From the NCBI RefSeq assembly GCF_022829635.1, contig NZ_JAKSYO010000193.1, forward strand, positions 62,001 through 126,000: a DNA stretch of 64,000 nt, in the 5' to 3' direction. Made by a program: the position numbers and the translations under genes. Positions 9,120 to 18,103 of this stretch are shown piece after piece. The number at the start of each line of letters is the position of its first letter. The first letter of the stretch is position 1. This DNA comes from Methylobacterium sp. E-066. GTDB lineage: Bacteria; Pseudomonadota; Alphaproteobacteria; Rhizobiales; Beijerinckiaceae. Under the pieces are notes generated by a model. That model saw only the letters and a list, made by a program, of their open reading frames with translations, was not told the DNA's origin and made no database searches.

Positions 9120-11966
9120 ATGAACGCGCTCAAGGCCCTGCACGACGAACAGGATCAGGCGGTTTGGCTGGACTTCGTGGCCCGCGGCTTCATCCAGAAG
9201 GGTGAGCTGAAGCGCCTCGTCGAGGAGGACGGCCTGCGTGGGGTCACGTCCAACCCGTCGATCTTCGAGAAGGCGATCGGCCATTCGGAGGAGTACGATG
9301 CCAGCCTGAAGGCCGTGCAGGAGACCGGCGACAGCCGCGTCATCGACCTCTACGAGGGCTTGGCCATCGCCGACATCCAGGCCGCCGCCGACGTGCTCCG
9401 CCCGGTCTACGAGGCGAGCGACGGCGCCGACGGCTACGTCAGCCTCGAAGTCTCGCCCTACCTGGCGCTCGACACCGAGGCGACGCTCCACGAGGCCCGG
9501 CGCCTGCACAAGGCGGTCGCCCGCGACAACCTGATGGTGAAGGTGCCGGCGACGCCGAAAGGCATTCCGGCGATCCGCCAGCTCACGGCCGAGGGCATCT
9601 CCATCAACGTGACGCTCCTGTTCTCGCAGGAGGCCTACGAGGCGGTGGCCCGCGCCTTCGTCGACGGGCTCGACGAGCGGGCCAAGGCCGGCCACGACGT
9701 GTCGAAAATCGCGAGCGTCGCGAGCTTCTTCATCAGCCGGATCGACGTGCTGGTCGACAAGCTGCTCGACGAGAAGATCGCCGCGGCCAACGACCCCGAC
9801 GAGAAGGCGGCGCTCGGCCAGCTCAAGGGCAAGGTCGCGATCGCCAACGCCAAGCTCGCCTACCAGCGCTACCGCAAGATCTTTTCCGAGGCGAAGTGGA
9901 CGTCGCTATCGGAGAAGGGCGCCAAGGCGCAGCGGCTGCTCTGGGCCTCCACGGGGGTGAAGAACAAGGCCTATTCCGACGTGCTCTATGTCGAGGAGCT
10001 GATCGGGCCGAACACCGTCAACACCATGCCGCCCGCCACCATGGACGCGTTCCGCGACCACGGCACCGTCCGGGCGACGATCGAGGAGGACGTGCCGGGC
10101 GCCGAGGCCGTCATGGCTCGGCTCGCTCGCGCCGGCATCGACATCGAGGTTGTGGCCGAGCAGCTTGTGAAGGAGGGCGTGCAGCTCTTCATCGACGCCG
10201 CCGACAACCTGCTCGGCGCGGTCGCGGGCAAGCGCGCCGCGCTGCTGGGCCAGCGCCTCGATGGCCAGAGCCTGGTCATGGACGACACCCTCGCCGCCGA
10301 GGCGAAGAAGACCGTCGAGGCCTGGCGGGCGAGCGGTTCGATCCGCCGGCTCTGGGCCGGGGATGCCACCGTCTGGTCCGGCCATGACGAGGCGAGCTGG
10401 CTCGGCTGGCTGCACATCGTCGAGGAAGAGCTGGAGAAGGCCGCCGACTACGCCGCCTTCTCGGAGTGGGTGAAGCAGGAGGGCTTCACCGATGCCGTGG
10501 TGCTGGGCATGGGCGGCTCCAGCCTCGGCCCCGAGGTGCTGAGCCTGACCTACGGCCAGCGCGAGGGTTTTCCGAAGCTCCAGATCCTCGATTCGACCCA
10601 CCCGGATCAGGTGCGCGCCCTGGAGGCGAGCATCGATCTCGGCCGCACCCTGTTCATCGTCTCGTCCAAGTCCGGCTCGACGTTGGAGCCCAACGTCTTT
10701 CGCGACTACTTTTTGGGGCGCGTGAAGGAAAAGCTGGGCGACCGGGCAGGCGATCACTTCGTCGCCGTGACCGACCCGGGCTCCGACATGGAGCGCGCAG
10801 CGCAATCCGATCAATTCAAGAAAATCTTCTACGGCGTGAAGCAGATCGGCGGGCGGTACTCGGTGCTGTCGGCCTTCGGGCTGGTGCCGGCCGCGGCCCT
10901 GGGGCTCGACGTGAAGGCGCTCCTGGAGACGGCCCGGATCATGGTCCGCTCCTGCGGGCCGGTGGTGCCCCCCTCCCAGAACCCGGGCGTGCTGCTCGGC
11001 ACCGCCCTAGGCGCGGCGGGTCTCGCTGGGCGCGACAAGGTGACGGTGATCGCCTCGCCCGGCATCGACAGCTTCGGCGCCTGGGCCGAGCAGCTGATCG
11101 CCGAGTCCACCGGCAAGCAGGGCAAGGGCTTGGTGCCCGTGGATGGCGAGCCGGCAAGCGTCCCGGCGGTCTACGGCCGCGACCGGTTCTTCATCTATCT
11201 CCGCCTCGACGGCCACGCCGAGGAGGCGCAGGACGAGGCCCTGCGCGCCCTGGAGCGTGAGGGTCACCCGATCGCCCGCATCACCCTCGACTCCGTCGAG
11301 CAGCTGCCGCAGGAATTCTACCGCCTGGAGATGGCCACCGCGGTGGCCGGCGCGGTGCTCGGCATCAACCCGTTCGACCAGCCCGATGTCGAGGCCAGCA
11401 AGATCGAGACGAAGAAGCTGTTCTCGGAGGCCGAGCGCAACGGCGCCCTCCCCGCGGAGACGCCGCTGTTCGCGGACGACGCCATCGCCCTCTACGCCGA
11501 CCCGAAGAACGCCGAGGCCCTGCCCCAGGCCACCGACGGCCTGGAGGCGGCGCTGAATGCGCAGGTCGCCCGCCTGAAGGACGGCGATTATCTCGGGCTC
11601 CTCGCCTACGTGCCCCGCGACCCGAAGGCCGCCGGCATCCTGCAGGAGGCGCGGCTCGCCGTGCGCGATGCCCGCAAGGTCGCGACCTGCCTGGAATTCG
11701 GGCCGCGGTTCCTGCACTCGACCGGGCAGGCCTACAAGGGCGGCCCGAACACCGGCGTGTTCCTGCAGATCACCGCGGAGCCCACCGAGGACCTGCCGAT
11801 CCCCGGCCGGGCGCTCGGCTTCGCCACCGTGGTGGCGGCGCAGGCCCGGGGCGACTTCGCGGTGCTGGCCGAGCGCGGCCGCCGGGCGCTGCGGGTTCAC
11901 ATCAAGGGCGACCTCGATACCGGGCTGAAGCGCATCGCGGCGGCGTTGAAGGCCGCGGTGGCTTAA
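9120..11966 (+). CDS. Bifunctional transaldolase / glucose-6-phosphate isomerase
   Basis: 948 residues. Residues 1 to about 365 are transaldolase: GVTSNPSIFEKAI near 41-53 and NLMVKVPATPKG with the Schiff-base Lys141. From about 380 to the end is a phosphoglucose isomerase: VVLGMGGSSLGPEVLSL with SIS-type phosphate-binding SSKSGSTLEPN, and the closing GRDRFFIYLRL and TGQAYKGGPNTG segments. The two reactions (sedoheptulose-7-P + glyceraldehyde-3-P exchange; fructose-6-P to glucose-6-P) share fructose-6-P, so the fusion links the non-oxidative branch to the entry of the oxidative branch. Such tal-pgi fusions are known in several alphaproteobacteria. The start at 9120 follows a GGAACC stretch. 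Confidence 0.95.
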   Translation: MNALKALHDEQDQAVWLDFVARGFIQKGELKRLVEEDGLRGVTSNPSIFEKAIGHSEEYDASLKAVQETGDSRVIDLYEGLAIADIQAAADVLRPVYEASDGADGYVSLEVSPYLALDTEATLHEARRLHKAVARDNLMVKVPATPKGIPAIRQLTAEGISINVTLLFSQEAYEAVARAFVDGLDERAKAGHDVSKIASVASFFISRIDVLVDKLLDEKIAAANDPDEKAALGQLKGKVAIANAKLAYQRYRKIFSEAKWTSLSEKGAKAQRLLWASTGVKNKAYSDVLYVEELIGPNTVNTMPPATMDAFRDHGTVRATIEEDVPGAEAVMARLARAGIDIEVVAEQLVKEGVQLFIDAADNLLGAVAGKRAALLGQRLDGQSLVMDDTLAAEAKKTVEAWRASGSIRRLWAGDATVWSGHDEASWLGWLHIVEEELEKAADYAAFSEWVKQEGFTDAVVLGMGGSSLGPEVLSLTYGQREGFPKLQILDSTHPDQVRALEASIDLGRTLFIVSSKSGSTLEPNVFRDYFLGRVKEKLGDRAGDHFVAVTDPGSDMERAAQSDQFKKIFYGVKQIGGRYSVLSAFGLVPAAALGLDVKALLETARIMVRSCGPVVPPSQNPGVLLGTALGAAGLAGRDKVTVIASPGIDSFGAWAEQLIAESTGKQGKGLVPVDGEPASVPAVYGRDRFFIYLRLDGHAEEAQDEALRALEREGHPIARITLDSVEQLPQEFYRLEMATAVAGAVLGINPFDQPDVEASKIETKKLFSEAERNGALPAETPLFADDAIALYADPKNAEALPQATDGLEAALNAQVARLKDGDYLGLLAYVPRDPKAAGILQEARLAVRDARKVATCLEFGPRFLHSTGQAYKGGPNTGVFLQITAEPTEDLPIPGRALGFATVVAAQARGDFAVLAERGRRALRVHIKGDLDTGLKRIAAALKAAVA

Positions 11967-11986
11967 AGGGCGGACGGGTCTGGCCG

Positions 11987-12158
11987 CCCTTTCCCGGGCG
12001 CATGAAGCGTCAGCGGAATGCGACCCGGGACCCAGCACAAGAGCGCGCGAAGCGTCGAGACATCGAAACCCAGCGTCGAATGCGAGCCGCTGCGCGGCGC
12101 TTTTCTCACTGGGTCCCGGATCACCTTTCACTGCGTTTCAGGTGTCCGGGAAAAGGGT
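11987..12158. repeat. Intergenic inverted repeat, family D copy 1
   Basis: A roughly 172-bp element. It begins CCCTTTCCCGGGCGC and ends in the near-complement GTGTCCGGGAAAAGGG, with inner CGGGACCCAG and CTGGGTCCCGG blocks as a second pair. The core differs from the copy at 62486-62638, but both arms are shared. It lies between the transaldolase-PGI gene and gnd and could terminate or stabilise the upstream message. Confidence 0.75.
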
Positions 12159-12240
12159 GCGCCACATTGTTCAATGTTGGCGTAGCCGGCGAAGCACTCA
12201 AACCCCGCGCCGCGGGGGCGATCGGTAAGGGATGGCAGCA

Positions 12241-13221
12241 ATGCAACTCGGCATGATCGGTCTCGGCCGGATGGGCGGCAACATCGTCCGGCGGCTCCTG
12301 CGCGACGGGCACACGGCCGTGGTGTTCGACCAGAACCCGGCGGCGGTCGCCGGGCTGGTGGAAGCCGGCGCGGTCGGCGCGTCGAGCCTGGAGGATCTGG
12401 TCTCCAAGCTCGAAGTGCCGCGCACAGCCTGGGTGATGCTGCCGGCGGGCGCGATCACCGAGGAGGCGGTCAAGGCGCTGGCCGGCCTGATGCAGGCGGG
12501 GGACTGCGTCATCGACGGCGGCAACTCGTTCTACGGCGACGACGTGCGCCGGGGCATCGAGCTGAAGGCCAAGGGCCTGCACTACGTCGATGTCGGCACC
12601 TCGGGCGGCGTCTGGGGGCTGGAGCGCGGCTACTGCATGATGATCGGCGGCGATAAGGAGACCGTCGACCGCCTCGACCCGATCTTCAAGACCCTGGCGC
12701 CGGGCGTCGGCGACATCCCCAAGACCCCCAACCGCGAGGGTCGCGATCCGCGCGCCGAGCAGGGCTACATCCATGCCGGCCCCACCGGCGCCGGCCACTT
12801 CGTCAAGATGGTCCATAACGGCATCGAGTACGGCCTGATGCAGGCCTATGCCGAGGGCTTCGACATCCTGAAGCACGCCAACTCGGAGGCGCTTCCGGCC
12901 GAGCGCCGCTTCGACCTGAACATGGGCGACATCGCCGAGGTCTGGCGCCGCGGCAGCGTCGTGTCCTCCTGGCTCCTCGACCTGACCGCCCAGGCGCTGG
13001 CCGGCGACGAGAATCTCCAAGACTTCTCCGGGTACGTCGAGGATTCGGGCGAGGGCCGCTGGACCATCAACGCCGCCATCGAGGAGAGCGTGCCGGCCAC
13101 CGTCCTGTCCAACGCCCTGTACCGCCGCTTCCGCTCCCGCGAGCAGGAGAGCTACGCCGACAAACTGCTCTCGGCCATGCGCAAGGGCTTCGGCGGCCAC
13201 CAGGAACCGAAGAAGTCGTGA
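12241..13221 (+). CDS. gnd: 6-phosphogluconate dehydrogenase, decarboxylating (short type)
   Basis: 326 residues from the ATG at 12241, chosen because AAGGG lies 9 nt upstream and the protein then begins MQLGMIGLGRMGGN, the Rossmann start of the family; an in-frame ATG at 12232 has no room for a ribosome site. The substrate motif TSGGVWGLERGYCMMIGG (about 120-137) and GHFVKMVHNGIEYGLMQAYA (about 183-202) place it in the short, often NAD-preferring branch. It converts 6-phosphogluconate to ribulose-5-phosphate and CO2. It is followed after 10 bp by the lactonase gene that makes its substrate; no glucose-6-phosphate dehydrogenase gene is present in the window. Confidence 0.95.
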   Translation: MQLGMIGLGRMGGNIVRRLLRDGHTAVVFDQNPAAVAGLVEAGAVGASSLEDLVSKLEVPRTAWVMLPAGAITEEAVKALAGLMQAGDCVIDGGNSFYGDDVRRGIELKAKGLHYVDVGTSGGVWGLERGYCMMIGGDKETVDRLDPIFKTLAPGVGDIPKTPNREGRDPRAEQGYIHAGPTGAGHFVKMVHNGIEYGLMQAYAEGFDILKHANSEALPAERRFDLNMGDIAEVWRRGSVVSSWLLDLTAQALAGDENLQDFSGYVEDSGEGRWTINAAIEESVPATVLSNALYRRFRSREQESYADKLLSAMRKGFGGHQEPKKS

Positions 13222-13231
13222 GGAAAGGCCG

Positions 13232-13957
13232 ATGAGCCTCCCCACCGGTACCCATGTCCTGCCCGATCCGCAGGCGGTCGCCCGCGAGGCGGCCGAGCGG
13301 CTGATCGTGGCCTGCGGCGAGACCGAATCCGATCGGATCGCGATCTGCCTGTCCGGCGGCTCGACCCCAAGAGTGCTCTACGGCCTCCTCGCCGGCCCGG
13401 ACTATGCCGCCCGGGTGCCGTGGGAGCGGATCCACTGGTTCTTCGGCGACGACCGGGTGGTCCCCTGGGACGATGAGCGCAGCAACGTCCGGATGGTCCG
13501 CGAGGCGTTCGGGCACGGGTCCCGGATCCCGTCGACGCACCTGCACTTCATCCCTTCCGACGAGGGGGCGAAGATCGGGGCCCGGGCCTACGAGCGCGTT
13601 CTACTCGACTTCTACGGGGCCGAAACCCTCGACCCCGCCCGGCCGCTGTTCGATCTGGTGCTGCTCGGCCTCGGCGAGGACGGCCACACCGCCTCCCTGT
13701 TCCCCGGCAAGCCGGCGGTCGAGGAGACCGCGCGCCTGGTCGCGCCCGTGCCTGAAGCCGGCTTGGCGCCGTTCGTGCCGCGTATCAGCCTGACGCTCCC
13801 GGCCCTGGCCTCCTCGCGGCACGTGCTGTTCCTGGTCACCGGCGCCGGCAAGCGCGAACCCCTGGCCCGGCTCGCCGCCGGAGAAGATCTGCCCGCGGGC
13901 CGGGTCACCAGTGTCGGTGACGTAGCCTGGCTGCTCGACGCGGCCGCCGCCGGTTGA
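13232..13957 (+). CDS. pgl: 6-phosphogluconolactonase
   Basis: 241 residues, typical for the family. Key segments are CLSGGSTPRVLYGLLA (about 37-52), WFFGDDRVVPWDDERSN (about 69-85) and LGLGEDGHTASLFPG (about 145-159). It hydrolyses 6-phosphogluconolactone to 6-phosphogluconate, the step before Gnd. The gene follows gnd with 10 bp between them and a GAGGAAAGG ribosome region, so the two belong to one operon. Confidence 0.95.
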   Translation: MSLPTGTHVLPDPQAVAREAAERLIVACGETESDRIAICLSGGSTPRVLYGLLAGPDYAARVPWERIHWFFGDDRVVPWDDERSNVRMVREAFGHGSRIPSTHLHFIPSDEGAKIGARAYERVLLDFYGAETLDPARPLFDLVLLGLGEDGHTASLFPGKPAVEETARLVAPVPEAGLAPFVPRISLTLPALASSRHVLFLVTGAGKREPLARLAAGEDLPAGRVTSVGDVAWLLDAAAAG

Positions 13958-14071
13958 AGGCCTGCGCGGGCCGTTACGGTCTGGCAAGACGGTGGCGCTA
14001 GACCGGGTTGCCTGCTGCGTGGTCCGGATCCGATCGCGTCGCAGCGGCGGTTCCATGCCACGAAGGGCCAG

Positions 14072-15139
14072 ATGCGCGCGGGCACGGTCGTCCTCTACAT
14101 CGATCAGGCTGCCCGCCGCGCTGATCTGCTGCTGGCGCTGCAACAGGTCGCCCCCTGCACGGTGCTGGACACCGCCGCGATGCCGCCCGCCGGCCCCTGT
14201 CTCGCTCTGGTGGCCGACCTCGACCTGCTTCAGCCCTCCCCGCTCGTCGGCCTGCGGACGCTGATCGCCGCCTCCCCGGCCCTGCCGCGGATTTTTCTGA
14301 TGCGCAGCATGGGCGCTCGCAGCCTGTCGGCGGCGCGCGGGCTCGGGGCGCGGCTCTGCCTGCCCGAGGACACGCCGGTCGGAACCGTGGTCGAGGCCCT
14401 GCGGGCGCAGCTCTCACCCGTCTCGGACGTTCCCAAGCCCGGTGCGCGCAGTAAGTCTCCGCTGGTCGTCCAGGCCGCCGACAAGGCCGGCGCGGTGATC
14501 GCCAACCTGCTCGATGCCGCGCGGGATTCCGGCAGGGTCGATGCCGCCCTGGTCAATGACGGCCTGGAGCCGATCCTCGGGGCGATCGGCCAGGGCGGCC
14601 TGACCGCCTGGCTCGACACGGTGCGCGCCTACGACGACGCCACCTATCAGCATTGCCTGTTGGTGGCTGGCCTCGCCGCGACCTTCGCGATCGATCTCGG
14701 CTTCTCGCCGGCCGACCGCCAGCAACTCGTGCGCGCCGCCCTGGTCCACGATGTCGGCAAGGCCAGGATCCCCCTGGCGATCCTGAACAAGGCCGGCCCC
14801 CTCGACCCGGCCGAGCGGGCGGTGATGCGCACGCATGCCGCCCTCGGGCACCAAATCCTGGTCCAGGCCGGCGGCTTTGACGACGCCGTGCTCAAGGTGG
14901 TGCGCCACCACCACGAATTGCTCGACGGCTCGGGCTACCCGGACGGCCTCGCCGGCGAGGCCATCGACGACATCGTCCGCCTCATCACCGTCTGCGACGT
15001 CTACGCGGCCCTGGTCGAGCGCCGCCCCTACCGGGCCCCAATGCCGGCCGCCGCAGCCATGACGATCCTGCACGGCATGGGCGGCAAGCTCGACAGGACT
15101 CTGGTGCGCGCCTTCGAGCGCTCCGTCGCCGGGTCCTGA
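14072..15139 (+). CDS. HD-GYP domain phosphodiesterase with degenerate receiver-like N-terminus
   Basis: 355 residues. The N-terminal 120 residues look like a receiver fold without clear phosphoacceptor chemistry. The C-terminal half is an HD-GYP domain with the metal-binding VHDVGKARIP, a later HHHELLDGSGYPDGLAGEAI motif carrying the GYP triad, and the DVYAALVERRPYR segment. Such proteins hydrolyse cyclic di-GMP and affect motility and biofilm formation. The start has AAGG six bases upstream. It stands alone 114 bp after pgl; no diguanylate cyclase is nearby. Confidence 0.88.
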   Translation: MRAGTVVLYIDQAARRADLLLALQQVAPCTVLDTAAMPPAGPCLALVADLDLLQPSPLVGLRTLIAASPALPRIFLMRSMGARSLSAARGLGARLCLPEDTPVGTVVEALRAQLSPVSDVPKPGARSKSPLVVQAADKAGAVIANLLDAARDSGRVDAALVNDGLEPILGAIGQGGLTAWLDTVRAYDDATYQHCLLVAGLAATFAIDLGFSPADRQQLVRAALVHDVGKARIPLAILNKAGPLDPAERAVMRTHAALGHQILVQAGGFDDAVLKVVRHHHELLDGSGYPDGLAGEAIDDIVRLITVCDVYAALVERRPYRAPMPAAAAMTILHGMGGKLDRTLVRAFERSVAGS

Positions 15140-15186
15140 CCGGCGCTTGCGGGTGCCGAAGCACGATCCGGTCCCCTATCCCGCGC

Positions 15187-15279
15187 CGTCATTGCGAGCG
15201 CAGCGAAGCAACCCAGGGAAACGCCACATTCGGAGATCGCGCGCTGCCCTGGGTTGCTTCGCTGCGCTCGCAACGACGG
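15187..15279. repeat. Intergenic inverted repeat, family B copy 1
   Basis: Arms CGTCATTGCGAGCGCAGCGA and its near-complement TCGCTGCGCTCGCAACGACG flank a short core containing AGGGAAACGCCAC and GGAGATCGCGCGC. Copies lie at 16065-16159 and 33352-33445. It sits in the 390-bp gap between the HD-GYP gene and the cysteine dioxygenase gene; the remainder (15280-15529) shows no gene I can support and probably holds the dioxygenase promoter. Confidence 0.85.
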
Positions 15280-15529
15280 GGGTTGAGCTGCGCACGGATC
15301 GACCAAAAATCGCATGAGACGCGCGCTGATCTTATTGCGCTACATCAGGCCGACGTGCGAACTCACCCCACATCTTTCGATGAGGTTGAAATGACATTTC
15401 TACCTTTCGCCCTTCTGCGCGATCACATTGCTCAGGCAGTCCATTCGAGCGCCAACTTCGCAACCCGTCTCCGGCCCCTCCGCGCTAGGCTTCACGCAGC
15501 CTGACGGAGGGCCTTTGAGGAGAGTGCGC

Positions 15530-16051
15530 ATGACCCCGCTGACCCATCCAGCCGAAGTCGAGGCGATGTTGGCGGATCTCGCGCTCTCGGCCCGGCGCTC
15601 CCCGGACGCCTATCTCGCCTCAGCCCGGGCGACCCTGCTGAAGATCCTGGCGCGGCCGGACTTGCTGGACCCGACGCAGCTCGTCGCGCCGCCGGAGGGC
15701 CTCGGCCGCAATCTGCTGTTCGGCACCCGGGCGCTCAGCGTCTGGGCCATGGTGTGGAGCCCCGGTGCGGTGACGCCCGTGCACGATCACCACTGCTCCT
15801 GCTGCTTCGGCCTGCTCAGCGGCAGCCTGCGCGAGACCTGGTATCGCCCGATCAGCGACACGCATGCGGTCGCGACCCTGGATGTGGTCCGGGTACCCGG
15901 CTACGTGGCCTGCATGATGCCCTCGGGGCCGAACCTGCACCGGATCGCCAATGACGGTCCGGACCCGGCGATCTCGATCCACGTCTACGGCTACGACCAC
16001 CGGGCGCAGGCTTCTTCGGTCCACCGCACCTATGAGGTCGCGGCGGGGTGA
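15530..16051 (+). CDS. Cysteine dioxygenase-type cupin
   Basis: 173 residues of the type I cysteine dioxygenase fold. The iron-binding motif is VHDHHCSCCFGLLSGSLRET with His85 and His87; the third histidine is probably in the PNLHRIAND segment. Enzymes of this family oxidise L-cysteine to cysteine sulfinate. Cys92 occupies the position of mammalian Cys93, and a tyrosine in SIHVYGYD fits its thioether partner, whereas many bacterial homologues have glycine there. Thiol substrates other than cysteine remain possible. ATG 15530 follows GAGGAG; a GTG two codons earlier is an alternative. Family B repeats lie on both sides of the gene. Confidence 0.82.
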   Translation: MTPLTHPAEVEAMLADLALSARRSPDAYLASARATLLKILARPDLLDPTQLVAPPEGLGRNLLFGTRALSVWAMVWSPGAVTPVHDHHCSCCFGLLSGSLRETWYRPISDTHAVATLDVVRVPGYVACMMPSGPNLHRIANDGPDPAISIHVYGYDHRAQASSVHRTYEVAAG

Positions 16052-16064
16052 TGTGACACCCACG

Positions 16065-16159
16065 CCGTCATTGCGAGCGCAGCGAAGCAACCTAGGGAAA
16101 CGCCAGCGTTCTGAGACCGCGCGCGACACTGGGTTGCTTCGCTGCGCTCGCAATGACGG
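16065..16159. repeat. Intergenic inverted repeat, family B copy 2
   Basis: Arms GCCGTCATTGCGAGCGCAGC and GCTGCGCTCGCAATGACGG bracket a core with AGGGAAACGCCAG. It lies between the stop of the cysteine dioxygenase gene and the convergent Lrp gene, where a bidirectional terminator would be expected, so it may serve that purpose. Confidence 0.85.
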
Positions 16160-16186
16160 TGGAGGGGGCCGCCCGACCCGAAACCG

Positions 16187-16648
16187 TCACTCCATATAAA
16201 TGGTCGGCACGGCGGTCGTGTACTTCATCTCCTCCATGGCGATGGAGGAGGACAGGTTCGAGAATTCGAGCTTGGCGATGAGCCGCTGGTAGACGGCGTC
16301 GTAGGTCTCGATGTCGGGCACGACGATGCGCAGGAGGTAGTCGATCTCGCCGGTGAGCCGCCAGGCCTCGACGATCTCCGGGAAGCCGGCGACGACCCGG
16401 CGAAACGCGTCGGACCAGTCGGCCGCGTGGCGGGGCGCCTTTACGGCCACGAACACCGTGGTCGGGACGTTGACCTTGCGCCGGTCCACCAGGGCGACCC
16501 GGCCGCGGATCACGCCTGAGGCTTCCAGCTTCTTGACCCGGCGCCAGCACGGGGCGGCGCTGACGCCGACCCGCTCGGCCAGCTCGGCGACCGGCAGCGT
16601 CGCGTCCTGCTGGAGGACGTCCAGGATTTTTCGGTCCACCGCGTCCAT
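16187..16648 (-). CDS. Lrp/AsnC family transcriptional regulator
   Basis: 153 residues. The N-terminal winged helix-turn-helix (MDAVDRKILDVLQQDATLPV, then the VGVSAAPCWRRVKKLEASG recognition helix) leads to a RAM ligand-binding domain with AWRLTGEIDYLLRIVV near 100-115. Feast/famine regulators of this type sense amino acids and form dimers or octamers. The gene converges on the cysteine dioxygenase gene and follows the dCTP deaminase gene by 38 bp on the same strand. Cysteine or another amino acid as its effector is only a guess. Confidence 0.92.
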   Translation of the reverse strand: MDAVDRKILDVLQQDATLPVAELAERVGVSAAPCWRRVKKLEASGVIRGRVALVDRRKVNVPTTVFVAVKAPRHAADWSDAFRRVVAGFPEIVEAWRLTGEIDYLLRIVVPDIETYDAVYQRLIAKLEFSNLSSSIAMEEMKYTTAVPTIYME

Positions 16649-16686
16649 GCGAAAGCTGCTCCCGCGCGGGGTCCGGGCTGCCGGGT

Positions 16687-17841
16687 CTACAGGAAGAAGT
16701 GCTTCGAGAGCTTCAGCCCCTGGGCCTGATAGTTCGAGCCGGCCCCCGCACCGTAGAGGGTTTTGGGGATTGCCAGCATCCGCTCGTAGACGAGCCGGCC
16801 GACGATCTGGCCGTCCTCCAGCAGGAACGGCACGTCGCGGGAGCGGACTTCGAGCACCGCGCGGGCGCCCGCGCCGCCGGCCCCGGCATGGCCGAAGCCG
16901 GGGTCGAAGAACCCGGCGTAATGGACCCGGAACTCGCCGACCAGGGGATCGAACGGCACCATCTCGGCGGCGTGGTCCGGGGGGACCTGTACCGATTCCT
17001 TGGACGCCAGGATGTAGAACTGGCCGGGATCGAGGATCAGGGCGCCCGATCCGTCCGCCACCAGGGGCTCCCAGAAATCCACCGCCCGGTGGCGACCCGG
17101 GGCGTCGACATCGACGAGGCCAGTATGGCGCTTGGCCCGGTAGCCGATCAGCCCGTCGAACCCGGAGAGGTCCACCGACACCGCCACGCCACCGTGGAAG
17201 GACGGGGCGTCGGAATCGACCAGCGGCGCGCGCAGGTGCAATTGGCCGAGTTCCGCCTCGGTCAGCCGGGGCGATCCCTGGCGGAACCGGATCTGCGACA
17301 GGCGCGAGCCGGTCCGGACCAAGACCGGGAAGGTGCGCGGCGAGATCTCGGCGTAGAGCGGCCCGGTATAGCCGGGCTCGACCTGATCGAACGCCTCCCC
17401 CCGGTCGGTGATCACCCGGGTGAACACGTCGATGCGGCCGGTGGAGCTTTTTGGATTGGCTGCGGCCGCCAAGTTGCCGGGCAGCGCCAAGCCTTCCTGC
17501 AATTCGGCGATGTAGACGCAGCCGGTTTCCAGCACCGCGCTGGGGCGCAGGTCGATCCGGTGCAGCGACAGGCGCTCGACGCAGGCCTGGACCGTGCGGC
17601 TCGCGCCCGGCAGGAAGCTGGTGCGGACCCGGTAGGCGGTGGCGCCGAGGCGTAGATCGAGGCTCGCGGGCTGGATCTGGTCGCCCGCGAAGGCCTCGGC
17701 CACGCGGATGCCGCCCGCCTGGGCCAGCGCGGCGATCGCCTCGGCCGGCAGGATGCCGGAGCGGGTCCCGGCGCTCGAATCGGCGTCGCCCGACTTGGCG
17801 GCCTGCGAATCTGCGGCATCCGTGCCTGCGCCCGCGTTCAT
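16687..17841 (-). CDS. dcd: Tandem-domain dCTP deaminase (2'-deoxycytidine 5'-triphosphate deaminase)
   Basis: 384 residues, about twice a normal Dcd, made of two dUTPase-fold repeats. The first half has GDQIQPASLDLRLG near 53-66 and NPKSSTGRIDVFTRVITD near 129-146. The second half contains SVDLSGFDGLIGYRAKRHTG and the EFRVHYAGFFDPGFGH active-site segment near 299-314. This long form is usual in Rhizobiales. It converts dCTP to dUTP for thymidylate synthesis. The start ATG at 17841 has a GAAGGAG element about 10 nt upstream. The first 28 residues are low-complexity and probably disordered. Confidence 0.93.
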   Translation of the reverse strand: MNAGAGTDAADSQAAKSGDADSSAGTRSGILPAEAIAALAQAGGIRVAEAFAGDQIQPASLDLRLGATAYRVRTSFLPGASRTVQACVERLSLHRIDLRPSAVLETGCVYIAELQEGLALPGNLAAAANPKSSTGRIDVFTRVITDRGEAFDQVEPGYTGPLYAEISPRTFPVLVRTGSRLSQIRFRQGSPRLTEAELGQLHLRAPLVDSDAPSFHGGVAVSVDLSGFDGLIGYRAKRHTGLVDVDAPGRHRAVDFWEPLVADGSGALILDPGQFYILASKESVQVPPDHAAEMVPFDPLVGEFRVHYAGFFDPGFGHAGAGGAGARAVLEVRSRDVPFLLEDGQIVGRLVYERMLAIPKTLYGAGAGSNYQAQGLKLSKHFFL

Positions 17842-18103
17842 CGCGCATCGACTCCTTCGCGCGCCTCCGGGTGGATCCGCGTTCCTACACGTTCTCCGAC
17901 GGGACTGGCTAATGCCCGCTTAACCGAGAGCGCGGGTCGCCCAGTGCCGCTTCCTGCCACGGTTCGACAGGCCTGCGACATCATCCGCGCGAGGTAGTCC
18001 GCCGCAATTGACGCCGATTTCACTGCCCACTACCACCGCGAGTGAAGCGCGTTCAATTCGTCTTCATCGAATCGCACCGTTCGAAGAAGGGCCTAATAGG
18101 GCG

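Noticed and set aside
16649..17848. Open frame continuous with the Lrp gene across the dCTP deaminase gene
   Set aside because: The Lrp family start at 16648 is clear and the upstream frame is a shadow of dcd.
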